Shown: positions 13,333 through 22,038 of the stretch, one piece after another
Position numbering within the stretch: position 1 is the stretch's first letter
Layout of the letters: each line of letters begins with the position of its first letter
Assembly (NCBI RefSeq): GCF_009299795.1
Contig: NZ_VIGP01000004.1
Coordinates: 62,001 to 126,000 of the forward strand
DNA: 64,000 nucleotides
Source of the DNA: Brachybacterium subflavum
Lineage (GTDB): Bacteria > Actinomycetota > Actinomycetes > Actinomycetales > Dermabacteraceae
Reading direction: 5' to 3'
Position numbers and translations under genes: made by a program
Notes under the pieces: model-generated
What the model saw: only the letters and a program-made list of their open reading frames with translations
Databases searched by the model: none
What the model was told of the DNA's origin: nothing

Positions 13333-14997
13333 ATGTCGTGGAAGCCCCTCGATGGCGATGAGCACCCCACGCTCGGATGGCAGGTCATCGACTGGATCTC
13401 GGAGAACTTGGCGCAGCCGGACTCTGGTGCGGATCCGCGTTCCTTCGTGCTCTACCCGGAGCAGGAGGACTTCATCTTGAACTTCTATCGCCTGGACCCG
13501 GCGACGGGCCGGCGGAAGTTCCGGCGTGGCGTCCTGTCGCGTCCTCGAGGCTGGGGCAAGTCACCGTTCGCGGCGGCGCTCATGGCAGCCGAGGGACTGG
13601 GGCCGGTCATCTTCGATGGCTGGGATGCCGCGGGGCAGCCGGTTGGGAAGCCGTGGTCGGAGATTCGCACGCCGCTGGTGCAGGTCGCGGCGACGTCGGA
13701 GACCCAAACCCGGAACACGTTCTCGGCGCTCCAGGAGATGATGGAGGGCCCTGTCGTCGACAACTATGTCGGCGTCGAGATCCTCGGTGATCGGATCAAC
13801 CTGCCGTCGGGTCGCCTCGAGATGGTGACGACGTCGGCGCGGACGATCAAGGGCGCTCGCGCTGACTTCGTGGTCTGTGACCAGACCGAGGAGTGGGTGT
13901 CGTCGAACGGTGGCTCTCGTCTGCACCAGGTGATCGACGCGAACACCGCGAAGCGTGGCGGCGCGTACCTCGAGACCCCGAATGCATTCCTTCCTGGCGA
14001 GGACAGTGTCGCGGAGAAGTCGGCGAACTACTGGGCGATGATCCAGGAGGGCAAGGCTGTCGCGGACGGCCTGTTCTACGACCACCGTGAGGCCCCTGGG
14101 GAGACGGACACGACGGATCGCGAGTCGCTGACTCTCGGCCTGCGGATCGCCTATGGCGACTCGTCCGCGCACCCCGACGGGTGCCTGATCCACGAGCCTG
14201 CCTGCCCACCGGGGCACGCGGACCTCGAGCCGCGTATCCAGTCGTTCTGGGATCTCACGAAGGATCCTGAGATCGCCCGGGCCGACTACCTGAACCAGGT
14301 CGTCGCGGCCTCTGATTCGTGGCTCTCTCGCCCCGAGCTGACGGCTGTCACGGATGTCGAGAAGATCGTGCGGCCGGATGAGCCGATCACGGTCGGCTTC
14401 GACGGTTCACGTGGTCGTGCTCGCGGGGTTGCGGATGCGACGGCGCTCATTGGGTGCCGCGTCTCGGACGGGCACCTGTTCGTCCTGGACGTGTGGGAGC
14501 AGCCTCGGAACACGAAGGACTGGAACGTCCCTGTGGCCGAGGTCGACGCCCGCGTCCGCGAGGTCTTCGATCAGCACAACGTGGTCGGCTTCTATGCGGA
14601 TCCGAACGGGTGGACGTCGCAGATCTCTGAGTGGGAAGCGAAGTACGCGAAGACCCTCAAGATCACGGCGAAGCGGGAAGCCCCGATGTCGTACTGGCCG
14701 AAGGGCAAGGACGCGAACGTGCCGCGCCTCCTTGAGGAGCTGCACGACGCGATCGTCAACGGCGACTGCAGTCTCGACGGGTCGACCGTGCTGATGCGTC
14801 ACATGCTGAACGCGCGTCGCCGGCGCACCCGCTCCGGGTACCTGCTCTACAAGTCCTACCCCGATTCGCCCGACAAGATCGATGCCGCGTATGCGGCGGT
14901 CATGGCCTGGAAGGCGCGCCTGGACGCAGTCTCGAAGGGCGCTGGCGCACGCACTCGCAGGAAGCTCGCACCGCAGAGGGGGGTGGCTATCAAGTGA
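13333..14997 (+). CDS. Terminase large subunit
   Basis: 554 residues. The ATPase has a Walker A-like LSRPRGWGKSPFAAALM near 68-84 and VVCDQTEEW near 179-187 as Walker B plus catalytic Glu. The nuclease half begins with VGFDGSRGRARGVADATAL near 354 and continues YADPNGW, giving the metal-binding acidic residues of the RNase H fold. It packages and cuts phage DNA. Its TGA overlaps the portal GTG (GTGA). Confidence 0.93.
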   Translation: MSWKPLDGDEHPTLGWQVIDWISENLAQPDSGADPRSFVLYPEQEDFILNFYRLDPATGRRKFRRGVLSRPRGWGKSPFAAALMAAEGLGPVIFDGWDAAGQPVGKPWSEIRTPLVQVAATSETQTRNTFSALQEMMEGPVVDNYVGVEILGDRINLPSGRLEMVTTSARTIKGARADFVVCDQTEEWVSSNGGSRLHQVIDANTAKRGGAYLETPNAFLPGEDSVAEKSANYWAMIQEGKAVADGLFYDHREAPGETDTTDRESLTLGLRIAYGDSSAHPDGCLIHEPACPPGHADLEPRIQSFWDLTKDPEIARADYLNQVVAASDSWLSRPELTAVTDVEKIVRPDEPITVGFDGSRGRARGVADATALIGCRVSDGHLFVLDVWEQPRNTKDWNVPVAEVDARVREVFDQHNVVGFYADPNGWTSQISEWEAKYAKTLKITAKREAPMSYWPKGKDANVPRLLEELHDAIVNGDCSLDGSTVLMRHMLNARRRRTRSGYLLYKSYPDSPDKIDAAYAAVMAWKARLDAVSKGAGARTRRKLAPQRGVAIK

Positions 14998-16493
14998 CCC
15001 TTGGAATCGGCCCCGGCCCTTCGGTGGATGTCTCCCATGAGCCTGAGCGGCTCCTGAACATCCCGTCGCTGCGTGACCTGTCCGAGAGCGTGAACGCGGA
15101 CATCGCGCAGATGTGCGAGCAGATTCGTCTCGTCGCCGCACGGAACCGTGAGCGGTTCGTGTACTACAACGCCGAGCAGGCGTTCGTGAACATGGGCGTC
15201 GCGATCCCCCAGGAGTTCGAGGAGTACGCCTCCGTGCTGGGCTGGAACCGCACGTCGGTGGACACGCTTGCCCGCCGGATCCAGCTCGACGGCTTCGTTC
15301 GACCTGGCTCCACGGAGCGCTACGCGGACCTCGACGCCACGCTGCGCCGCACCCGATTTGCCGGCCAGATCAAGATGGCCGTGCAGTCGATGCTGATCTA
15401 CGGGCCCGCCTTCCTCGCGTCGCTCCGTTCCGGCGGCATGACGAAGGTGCAGGCGTTCTCGGCACGGGACGCGACGGGCCTGTGGGATGACGTGCAGCCG
15501 GGACAGCTGCGGTGCGGTCTCGCCGTGCAGGAGTGGGCGCACTTCGGTGTGAAGCGCGTCCTCGTGTTCTATCCGGGCGCGGTCATCCAGCTGTCGCGGG
15601 TGTCGTTCGGCGCGGACTTCGAGGTCCAGCGGTTCCGCACAGGGCTCCCTGGGCGCGTGTCGCTCCGGCCGCTGACGTTCCTCCCCCAGCTGGACAAGCC
15701 GTGGGGCCAGTCGCGGCTCTCGCGCCCAATGCTCTCCCTCACGCGTTCCGCGGCGCGTTCGTTCCTGCGCGCGGAGATGAACGGCGAGATCTACGGGTAC
15801 CCGCAGCTGTACGGCACGAACATGGACCCGGAGCTCGCTGAGCAGTTCCGCTCTGGCATGGGCCGGTTCTACGCGATCGACCTGCACCGTGACGAGGAGG
15901 GTGCGCCGATCCCCGCGGCCGAGGCTCCGGAGACGCGCATTGGGCAGGTCCAGATCGGCTCCCAGCAGCCGCACCTCGAGCAGTTGCGCATGACGGCGAT
16001 GCTGTACGCCGCCGAGTCGCAGCTCTCCCCGGACAAGCTCGGTGTCATCCACGACAACCCCTCGAGCGCGGACGCGATCGACCGGGCCGACGGCGAACTG
16101 AACGATCTCGCCGACGAGACGGGCCGCGACCTCGCCGACCCCGTGCTCGACGTGCTGCACGACGTGTACATGCTCGAGAACGGCACTCCGGTGGTCCCCG
16201 ACGACATCGTGGCTCTCGAGTGCGACTTCCACGATCCGGGGCAGACGACGCGCTACTCCTCGCGGATGGCGCTCGCATCGCTCGTCACCGCGGGTGCGGT
16301 CGCGCCCGGGGAGACGGTCACCTACGAGGCGGCCGGCTTCTCGAAGGCGACGGCACTGCGGCTCGCGGAGTCGTGGCAGGACTCGGAGCGCCGGAAGGCG
16401 AACACGGCGATCGCGGAGCAGGCTCTCTCGGCCCGTTCCAACCCGACGTCGGCGGCGCTGGTGGCGCAGCGGGAGTCCGGTGAGCAGCTGTGA
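14994..16493 (+). CDS. Portal protein (SPP1 Gp6-like family)
   Basis: 499 residues from a GTG in a GTGA overlap with TerL. Characteristic are RNRERFVYYNAEQAF, VLGWNRTSVDTLARRIQLDGF, SLTRSAARSFLRAEMNGEIYGYPQ and the helical C-terminus with SSADAIDRADGELNDLADETG. Forms the dodecameric DNA channel at the head vertex. The length is normal for actinophage portals. Confidence 0.9.
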   Translation: MTLGIGPGPSVDVSHEPERLLNIPSLRDLSESVNADIAQMCEQIRLVAARNRERFVYYNAEQAFVNMGVAIPQEFEEYASVLGWNRTSVDTLARRIQLDGFVRPGSTERYADLDATLRRTRFAGQIKMAVQSMLIYGPAFLASLRSGGMTKVQAFSARDATGLWDDVQPGQLRCGLAVQEWAHFGVKRVLVFYPGAVIQLSRVSFGADFEVQRFRTGLPGRVSLRPLTFLPQLDKPWGQSRLSRPMLSLTRSAARSFLRAEMNGEIYGYPQLYGTNMDPELAEQFRSGMGRFYAIDLHRDEEGAPIPAAEAPETRIGQVQIGSQQPHLEQLRMTAMLYAAESQLSPDKLGVIHDNPSSADAIDRADGELNDLADETGRDLADPVLDVLHDVYMLENGTPVVPDDIVALECDFHDPGQTTRYSSRMALASLVTAGAVAPGETVTYEAAGFSKATALRLAESWQDSERRKANTAIAEQALSARSNPTSAALVAQRESGEQL

Positions 16494-17410
16494 GTGGTTG
16501 GGATGCATACCGAGGGTGGCGCAAGGAGTCAGCCAACATCGCTGACGCTACGTCGTACGGCATGACAATCCTGATGGAGAAGGCTCCGGACGGGCCTGAT
16601 GTCTTCCAGTACCTCGCGACTGCGGCCCCGGTGGTGGCGACCTCCTACGCGCAGACCTCCCAGGACAACGCCCTCGGGTACCTCAAGACGGCGCAGCGAG
16701 CTGGTGGCCTCGCCCCGGTGCTGTACCGGCCGACAGCTGCTGCGCTCACGTGGGCGATCCTGCAGCCGATCGTGAAGTGGGCGCTGACGGACATCGTCTT
16801 CCCGTACGCGGTCGAGCAGGTGCTCCCCCGGCTCTCGCAGGGCGTCGTGCGCCTGGTATCGAACGTCGGTCGTGACACTGTCATCGGTGGCGCGGAGCGC
16901 TCTGGTCAGCAGGTGACGTGGCGGCGTGTCCCGCAGGCTGACGCGTGCGCATACTGCCGACTGATGTCGCAGTGGACGTACGAGAACCAGCAGGACGCCG
17001 AACGCACTGTGACCCGTTTCGGGTACTCGTGGCGCGATCGCAAGGGGCGGCGGCGTTGGCACGCCTACGACACCCCGAGCGCCGCGAAGAGCTCGAAGCA
17101 GGGCGCGGGGTCACCGTTCCACGGGCACTGCCGCTGCGAGCCCGTCGCGATCTACGGCGACTGGGACGACGCTGGCGTCCCCGATGAGATCGAGGACCGC
17201 TGGGACCTGTTCCACAGCCAGTGGGAAGACGCATACACGTGGGCCGGCACCGACCAGGGACGTCAACGCGACGAGCTCTGGGCCGACATCCAGGCCCGCC
17301 CCCTCTCGTCCACCGCGATGCTCTCCACCTGGAAGCAGGAGCGGCGAGACCTCCCCAACCTCGAGCAGATCGCCCTCGGGCGGATGCGCTCAACGCTCGG
17401 CATCCGCTGA
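16490..17410 (+). CDS. MuF-like minor head protein
   Basis: 306 residues; GTG start overlapping the portal stop. The C-terminal half carries the MuF hallmark: DACAYCRLMSQ near 150 and SPFHGHCRCEPVAIYGDW near 205, Cys/His pairs that bind metal. The N-terminal half is helical and hydrophobic (TAAALTWAILQPIVKWALTD). These proteins sit at the portal and are packaged in the head. No toxin domain is visible at the C-terminus. Confidence 0.85.
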   Translation: MSGWDAYRGWRKESANIADATSYGMTILMEKAPDGPDVFQYLATAAPVVATSYAQTSQDNALGYLKTAQRAGGLAPVLYRPTAAALTWAILQPIVKWALTDIVFPYAVEQVLPRLSQGVVRLVSNVGRDTVIGGAERSGQQVTWRRVPQADACAYCRLMSQWTYENQQDAERTVTRFGYSWRDRKGRRRWHAYDTPSAAKSSKQGAGSPFHGHCRCEPVAIYGDWDDAGVPDEIEDRWDLFHSQWEDAYTWAGTDQGRQRDELWADIQARPLSSTAMLSTWKQERRDLPNLEQIALGRMRSTLGIR

Positions 17411-17425
17411 GCACTCCACCCTGCA

Positions 17426-17477
17426 GCCCCACGCCCGTGGGGCCGTCCACCATGCCCGCACGACGCGGGCGAGGAAG
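17426..17477 (+). promoter_or_regulatory. Hairpin plus CATGCCCG leader before the scaffold gene
   Basis: GCCCCACG-CC-CGTGGGGC (17426-17443) is a perfect stem, followed by CGTCCACCATGCCCG. A second small inverted repeat, GCCCGC/GCGGGC, follows (17454-17470). AGGAAGGAG then leads to ATG 17487. Fits the recurring prophage leader pattern. Confidence 0.5.
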
Positions 17478-17486
17478 GAGCCCGCG

Positions 17487-18053
17487 ATGGGTATCAACCG
17501 CATGAACCTCCTGAACCAGACCGGCGCGGTCCGCTTCGTTGAGGAGCCCGGCCAGGATGGCGGCTCCTCGGAGCCGAAGTCCGCCGAGGGGGCCGACAGC
17601 AACGGCAACCCGAAGCCGGCCGACGAACAGGACGACGAGAAGCTCGGCGAGGGTGGCATCAAGGCCCTCCGCGCGGAGCGGAAGAACGCCGCCGACGCCA
17701 AGAAGCGCGTCGAGGAGCTCGAGGCTCGCCTCAAGGAGATCGACGATGCCGACAAGTCCGAGCTGCAGAAGGCTCAGGAGCGCATCGCAGAGCTCGAGAA
17801 GACCACCCAGGCGTACGAGACCGAGAAGAAGCACGCCGATATGCGCGCCTCGGTCCTCGCCACCAAGAACGTGCCCAGCGAGTGGGCAGATTTCGTCACG
17901 GGCGACACCGAGGACGAGATGACGAAGTCGGCCGACAGGATCCTCGCGAACCTGGTCCGCGCCGACGAGGGCCCCGACCTCCACGGCACCCGCGGCAACC
18001 CCGGCGGGTCGCTTGAGGCCGGGCGTGAAGCCGCGAAGAACTTCCGTCCCTGA
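17487..18053 (+). CDS. Capsid scaffolding protein
   Basis: 188 residues; ATG after AAGGAGCCCGCG. Strongly acidic and low-complexity at the start (GGSSEPKSAEGADSNGNPKP), then a long coiled coil (KKRVEELEARLKEIDDADKSELQKAQERIAELEK, about 70-120), ending HGTRGNPGG. That composition, and the position just before decoration protein and capsid, define phage scaffolds. It should be lost from the mature head. Confidence 0.85.
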   Translation: MGINRMNLLNQTGAVRFVEEPGQDGGSSEPKSAEGADSNGNPKPADEQDDEKLGEGGIKALRAERKNAADAKKRVEELEARLKEIDDADKSELQKAQERIAELEKTTQAYETEKKHADMRASVLATKNVPSEWADFVTGDTEDEMTKSADRILANLVRADEGPDLHGTRGNPGGSLEAGREAAKNFRP

Positions 18054-18082
18054 CACTCCCCTACCTACAGAAAGGCCATCTC

Positions 18083-18463
18083 ATGGCTATCAAGGATGAG
18101 GACCTGACCGGGGTCTCGAGCCGTCGCGCGCTCGCCTCCCTCTACGGTCTCAACACCGCCACCACCCAGAAGGCCACCGCGGACGTGAAGGGCGGGAACA
18201 TCCCCGCGCTCTCCCCCGTGGTGATCGCTGCGGACGGCACCGCCAAGGTGTACGCCGCCGAGGACGCTACGCCGACCGTCGGTGAGACCGACAAGCTCGG
18301 CTTCACCGTCTCGGATCGCGTTTCCGACGCCGACGGCAACCTGAACGTCGCCGTCCAGCGCCAGGCCCACGTGCGCCGCCCGCTTCTGTCCGCTGCGGCC
18401 AAGGCCGCCCTCACCGCAGCCCCCGAGGCCGCGGTGAGCCAGATCATCGTCGAGGAGGCCTGA
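18083..18463 (+). CDS. Head decoration / head fibre-type protein
   Basis: 126 residues; AGAAAGG precedes the ATG. Beta-rich sequence (NIPALSPVVIAADGTAKVYAAEDATPTVGETDKLGFTV) like the small capsid-stabilising proteins encoded between scaffold and major capsid genes. The exact capsid role is inferred from position. Confidence 0.65.
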   Translation: MAIKDEDLTGVSSRRALASLYGLNTATTQKATADVKGGNIPALSPVVIAADGTAKVYAAEDATPTVGETDKLGFTVSDRVSDADGNLNVAVQRQAHVRRPLLSAAAKAALTAAPEAAVSQIIVEEA

Positions 18464-18464
18464 C

Positions 18465-19469
18465 ATGGCGCTCAACACCAAGTACCTGACCCCGGCGGAG
18501 ACCACCGGCTTCGTCCGTGGGCGGATCGAGCAGTACGCGCAGGGCGACGTGCTCGCGCAGGTTCTGCCCGACCAGACCGTCGACAACATCGCAGTCCGAT
18601 TCGCCATCGGCGACGCCGGCATCACCCCCGAGGCCGAGGCTCGCGACTGGGACGCCCAGCCCGGGTCCGTCGAGCTTCCCAAGTCGAAGCGTCGCACGAT
18701 CGACCTCGTCGCGTTCTCGAGCCGCATCACCGTCTCCGAGTCGGACGCTCTCATGTCCCGTCTCGCGGGCGGCGAGGGCTACGCGAACCTGATCAAGCGC
18801 GCCGGCGACACCGTCGCGCAGTCGATCTTCAACCGCGCGAAGCGTCTGCGCGGCACGGTCCTCGCCTCCGGCAAGGCCACGATCGACCAGGAGAACTTCG
18901 GGATCGACGAAGACTTCGGTCGCGACGCCGCCCTCACTGCGGCGCTCGCGCAGCTCGTGTCCGCGTCCGGCTCGGACGCCCTCGCGCAGCTCGGCGACTT
19001 CGTCGATATCTACGAGGAGAAGTCGGGCGGCACCCGCCCGGCGTACGCGCTCGCCTCCACCAAGGCGATCAACGCGTTCCTCCGCCACGCCCAGTTCGCC
19101 TCGAAGGTCAACGACGTCACCCGTCCCGCGACCCTCGAGCAGGTCAACCAGGTGCTCCTGGCCGCCGACCTCCCGCAGCTGGTCCGCTACAACGACAAGA
19201 TCGGCCAGGACCGCGTCCTCCCCGAGGACCGACTGATCCTCGTGCCGGACTACGTCAACGGCGGCGGCGACCTCGGCGCGACCATCTGGGGCCTCACCGA
19301 GTCGTCCTTCAAGCCCGAGTTCTCCAGCGTCGGCGGGGCACTCCCCGGCGCGGTCGCGGCCGTGTGGGACACCGAGGGCACCGCCGGCAAGACCGTGGTG
19401 GACGCCGACTCGACGTTCCTCCCGATCCTGAAGAACGCGAACCTGTCCGCGTCGCTGAAGGTGATCTGA
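18465..19469 (+). CDS. Major capsid protein
   Basis: 334 residues, starting one base after the decoration gene stop. It contains the N-arm LNTKYLTPAETTGFVRGRI, VELPKSKRRTIDLVAFSSRITVSESDAL and ALASTKAINAFLRHAQFASKVND. These are typical of the HK97-fold capsid family following a scaffold gene in actinosiphoviruses. About 415 copies per T=7 head would be expected from the family, not from this sequence. Confidence 0.9.
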   Translation: MALNTKYLTPAETTGFVRGRIEQYAQGDVLAQVLPDQTVDNIAVRFAIGDAGITPEAEARDWDAQPGSVELPKSKRRTIDLVAFSSRITVSESDALMSRLAGGEGYANLIKRAGDTVAQSIFNRAKRLRGTVLASGKATIDQENFGIDEDFGRDAALTAALAQLVSASGSDALAQLGDFVDIYEEKSGGTRPAYALASTKAINAFLRHAQFASKVNDVTRPATLEQVNQVLLAADLPQLVRYNDKIGQDRVLPEDRLILVPDYVNGGGDLGATIWGLTESSFKPEFSSVGGALPGAVAAVWDTEGTAGKTVVDADSTFLPILKNANLSASLKVI

Positions 19470-19627
19470 TGCCGAAGCTCATCGAGAACGTGCTGATCGG
19501 TGGGCAGGTCCGGCTGGCGGGCGAGGAGATCTCGGACGCGGACGCCAAGGGTGTCCGCTCCGAGGTCTTCGAGCCTGCCGCCGAGGCGAAGCGCCCGCCG
19601 CGCGGGAAGCAGCCCTCCGACAAGTAA
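19469..19627 (+). CDS. Small head protein (52 aa)
   Basis: Starts in a TGATG overlap with the capsid stop. VLIGGQVRLAGEEISDADAKGV resembles the short beta peptides encoded after many capsid genes, with a charged tail rich in Arg/Lys/Pro. Probably a capsid accessory; function unproven. Confidence 0.55.
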   Translation: MPKLIENVLIGGQVRLAGEEISDADAKGVRSEVFEPAAEAKRPPRGKQPSDK

Positions 19628-19637
19628 GGAGGCGCTC

Positions 19638-20036
19638 ATGGCCGCGATCGAATGGGCCAGCCCGGACACGCTCGAGCAAGCCGACCTTGAGGGCGTCACC
19701 GATGCCTTCACGGAGCAGCAGATCACCTACTGGCTCGGCCGCGCGATGCGGACGATCCTCGACGAGGTGCCGCTCTCGACGCTGACGGAGCGGATCGAGT
19801 CCGGCAAGATCTCCGAGACCGTCCCTGCTGATGTGCAGGTCGACCTCGTCCTCTCGAAGTTCGGCAACCCGGGCGGGATCCGCACCATCCAGGAGACGAA
19901 CGGACCCTCGTCGGGGTCTGTCACCTATGGCGGCGACTCCCCTGGACAGCTCACGCTCACCGCTGAGCACCGCCGGAAGCTGGGCATCCCCTCGTATGGG
20001 CGGCGGACAGCGGGGACGGTGCCGACATGGCGCTGA
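19638..20036 (+). CDS. Head-tail connector protein, gp6-like
   Basis: 132 residues; AAGGAGGCGCTC precedes ATG 19638. A helical N-terminal part (ASPDTLEQADLEGVTDAFTEQQITYWLGRAMRTILDEV) precedes SGKISETVPADVQVDLVLSKFGN. Position after the capsid gene and size suit the first connector of the neck (HK97 gp6/SPP1 gp15 fold). The C-terminus overlaps the next gene by ten bases. Confidence 0.7.
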   Translation: MAAIEWASPDTLEQADLEGVTDAFTEQQITYWLGRAMRTILDEVPLSTLTERIESGKISETVPADVQVDLVLSKFGNPGGIRTIQETNGPSSGSVTYGGDSPGQLTLTAEHRRKLGIPSYGRRTAGTVPTWR

Positions 20037-20404
20037 CCGTGACCATCTATCCCGCCGCCACGACTGGTGAGGACGCGAACGGCGACGACATCGACATCCC
20101 CGGTGAGCCGTACGAGCTCGAGGTCGTGTCGATCTATCCGACGACGTCGGAGGAGCCTGACGATCCGAACAGGTCCCTGGTGGTCTCGGGGATGACGATC
20201 CTTGTTCCGGAGGGGACGCGACTGTCCCCGTACGACGAGGTCGAGATCCCCGAGTACGCCGGCCGATGGTCGATCGAGGGCGCGATCGCGATCTGGGATG
20301 CCCGTTCGAACCCCGTGCGCCGTCGCGGCTTCCGCCGCGGAGGGCGTGGCCCGGGACTGAATCTCGGGTGCGTGCAGATCAACGTGAGGAAAGCCGATGG
20401 GTAA
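20027..20404 (+). CDS. Head-closure (stopper) protein
   Basis: 125 residues, overlapping both neighbours. Small beta-barrel pattern: ALTVTIYPAATTGED, MTILVPEGTRLSPYDEVEIPEYAGRWSIEG. Matches neck stopper proteins in size and order; by family it closes the head after packaging. Confidence 0.65.
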   Translation: MALTVTIYPAATTGEDANGDDIDIPGEPYELEVVSIYPTTSEEPDDPNRSLVVSGMTILVPEGTRLSPYDEVEIPEYAGRWSIEGAIAIWDARSNPVRRRGFRRGGRGPGLNLGCVQINVRKADG

Positions 20405-20645
20405 GCCCAGCGTGCAGCTGAACTCCCGCGAGATCGACAAGCTGCTCAAGTCCCCCGAGGTCCAGAAGGATCTGCGCCGCCGCACCAACGCTGCCGCGAG
20501 GGCGGCCGGTGACGGTTACGAGGCTGATGTGACGGTCGGATCGACACGAGCGCTGGGGATGGTCCGTGCGGCCACTCCGAAGGCGAGGGCGTCGAACGCG
20601 AAGCACCACACCCTCATGCAGGTCATCGACCAGATGAGGGGGTAA
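20397..20645 (+). CDS. HK97 gp10-like neck/tail protein
   Basis: 82 residues. NSREIDKLLKSPEVQKDLRRRTNAAARAAGDGYEADV followed by RALGMVRAATPKA is the common short form of the gp10-like family, encoded between stopper and tail terminator. It lacks the longer C-terminal part of the HK97 protein. Confidence 0.65.
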   Translation: MGKPSVQLNSREIDKLLKSPEVQKDLRRRTNAAARAAGDGYEADVTVGSTRALGMVRAATPKARASNAKHHTLMQVIDQMRG

Positions 20646-20648
20646 CTC

Positions 20649-21044
20649 GTGAAGTTCGCGAACCCGCAGACGCTCGTCAACGAGTACGTCCGGGACGCGA
20701 CGGGCATTCCGAAGGTCGTCACGACGATCCCGAAGGAGAGGCCGCCTCGATTCGTGCGGGTGATCCGCACGGGCGGGTACATGCGCGATGTCGTCACAGA
20801 TGTAGCGCGGCTGACCGTCGAGTGCTGGAACAGCGCCGGGAAGGTCGAGGCCGAGCAGGACGCACAGACGGTCCGCGAAGCACTACTGGCTCTCCCCGGA
20901 CGGCTGCTCGGCGACGGCATCAAAATCCACCGCGTCAACGAGGTCGCCGGCCCCTCCGACTCCCCCGACCCCGACACCACCACTCCCCGCTACGTGTTCA
21001 CCCACGAGGTCCACGTCCGCGGCCCCTACAGAAAGGCCCTCTGA
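20649..21044 (+). CDS. Tail terminator protein
   Basis: 131 residues from GTG 20649 after GGGGGTAACTC. NEYVRDATGIPKVVTTIPKERPPRFVRVIRTGG, then ARLTVECWN and AEQDAQTVREALLALPGRL, are typical of actinophage tail terminators (gpU/gp17-like). Caps the tail tube and joins it to the neck. Confidence 0.7.
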   Translation: MKFANPQTLVNEYVRDATGIPKVVTTIPKERPPRFVRVIRTGGYMRDVVTDVARLTVECWNSAGKVEAEQDAQTVREALLALPGRLLGDGIKIHRVNEVAGPSDSPDPDTTTPRYVFTHEVHVRGPYRKAL

Positions 21045-21238
21045 TGGCAGAGAAGGTCAAGGCCACCATCTCCCACAACCAGGAGATCGACGGCAAGCGC
21101 TACAAGCCGGGTGACTCGGTCACCCTCGACCCGGAGCTCGCCCGGGTCATCGCCGCACGCGGCGGCATCCAGGTCCGCGAGGACACCCCGAAGGCCCCGG
21201 CGAAGCCGGAGCCCGCGAAGAAGGAGGTCGCCAAGTGA
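21044..21238 (+). CDS. Small protein before the major tail protein (64 aa)
   Basis: Starts in a TGATG overlap. IDGKRYKPGDSVTLDPELARVIAARGGIQVRED fits the short KOW/SH3-like peptides found beside tail tube genes. The C-terminus is Lys/Pro/Glu-rich. Function unknown. Confidence 0.55.
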   Translation: MAEKVKATISHNQEIDGKRYKPGDSVTLDPELARVIAARGGIQVREDTPKAPAKPEPAKKEVAK

Positions 21239-21843
21239 GCGACAACATCAACCTCAACTCGAACAACGTCCGCATCGGCGGCGGCGACTTCGACGCCGTC
21301 TGGGTCGGCAAGCTCGGCGCGATCATGCCGACCGGCATCGACGACCCCACCGAGCACGACCACGCCGGCCTGCTGTCCGACGATGGCATGGAGCTGTCGT
21401 TCGACGACAACACCGAGACGTTCAACGGCCACCAGGGAGGCCGCGTCATGCGCAAGAAGGTGACCTCGTCGGAGGCGACCTTCACGTTCACCATGGCTGA
21501 GACGAAGATGCTCTCCCTCGGCCTGGCGCACAACATCACCGAGGCCACCAAGACCGGTGGCGTCGCCCGCATGAAGGCTTCGGTGTCCAAGCGCTCCAAC
21601 GACCGCCGCTCCTGGGTCGTCGACGTCTGGGACGGCAACCCCGGCCAGGACGGCTCCATCTGGTACCGGTACCTGTTCCCGTCCGGCGAGACCGGCGAGC
21701 GCCCCACCCTGGCGTTCAAGAACAACGAGATCACCATGTACGAGACGCAGGTGACCGTGTACGACGACTACGAGTTCCTCACCAACGACCCCGCCGTCGT
21801 GGACAGCGAGGACGTCACCGAGGGTGCTCCGTCGGGAGCGTGA
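21235..21843 (+). CDS. Major tail (tube) protein
   Basis: 202 residues from GTG 21235 (GTGA overlap). NINLNSNNVRIGGGDFDAVWVGKLGAIMP, GMELSFDDNTETFNGHQGG and the C-terminal EITMYETQVTVYDDYEFL follow the actinophage major tail protein pattern. Polymerises as the tail tube. A terminator-like double hairpin follows the gene. Confidence 0.85.
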   Translation: MSDNINLNSNNVRIGGGDFDAVWVGKLGAIMPTGIDDPTEHDHAGLLSDDGMELSFDDNTETFNGHQGGRVMRKKVTSSEATFTFTMAETKMLSLGLAHNITEATKTGGVARMKASVSKRSNDRRSWVVDVWDGNPGQDGSIWYRYLFPSGETGERPTLAFKNNEITMYETQVTVYDDYEFLTNDPAVVDSEDVTEGAPSGA

Positions 21844-21909
21844 CCCGCTGCCGCTCCACAGGCGCATAGCCGCGAGCGGCACAGAGGGCGGCACCCTCGC
21901 AGAAACCTG

Positions 21910-21934
21910 AGCCACTCCGACCTTCGGGGTGGCT
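21910..21934 (+). terminator. Terminator-like hairpin with ACTCATGCCGG tail
   Basis: AGCCACTCCGA (21910-21920) pairs with TCGGGGTGGCT (21924-21934) with one G-T pair, followed by CTACTCATGCCGG. Fits the prophage hairpin-ATGCC pattern and lies 67 bases after the tail tube gene, likely reducing downstream expression. Confidence 0.55.
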
Positions 21935-21946
21935 CTACTCATGCCG

Positions 21947-22037
21947 GCGCTCGGCCCGTACGTGACGGTCCGGGCCGAGCGCCACCTCTGCACATTCGAC
22001 CGTCACAGCCACTCGACCGTCACGAAAGGACCGTCAC
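21947..22037 (+). promoter_or_regulatory. Hairpin whose loop complements three downstream repeats
   Basis: GCGCTCGGCCCG (21947-21958) and CGGGCCGAGCGC (21971-21982) form a perfect 12-bp stem. The loop contains GTGACGGTC (21962-21970). Its complement GACCGTCAC occurs at 21998-22006, 22015-22023 and 22029-22037. The third overlaps the AAAGGA ribosome binding site and ends one base before ATG 22039. Loop-repeat pairing in the mRNA could block or tune translation of the tail chaperone. This is a structural inference from sequence. Confidence 0.5.
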
Positions 22038-22038
22038 C

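Noticed and set aside
14856-16508. A 550-residue minus-strand frame opposite the portal gene
   Set aside because: Composition is repetitive Arg/Val/Leu with no motif, and the portal protein is clear.
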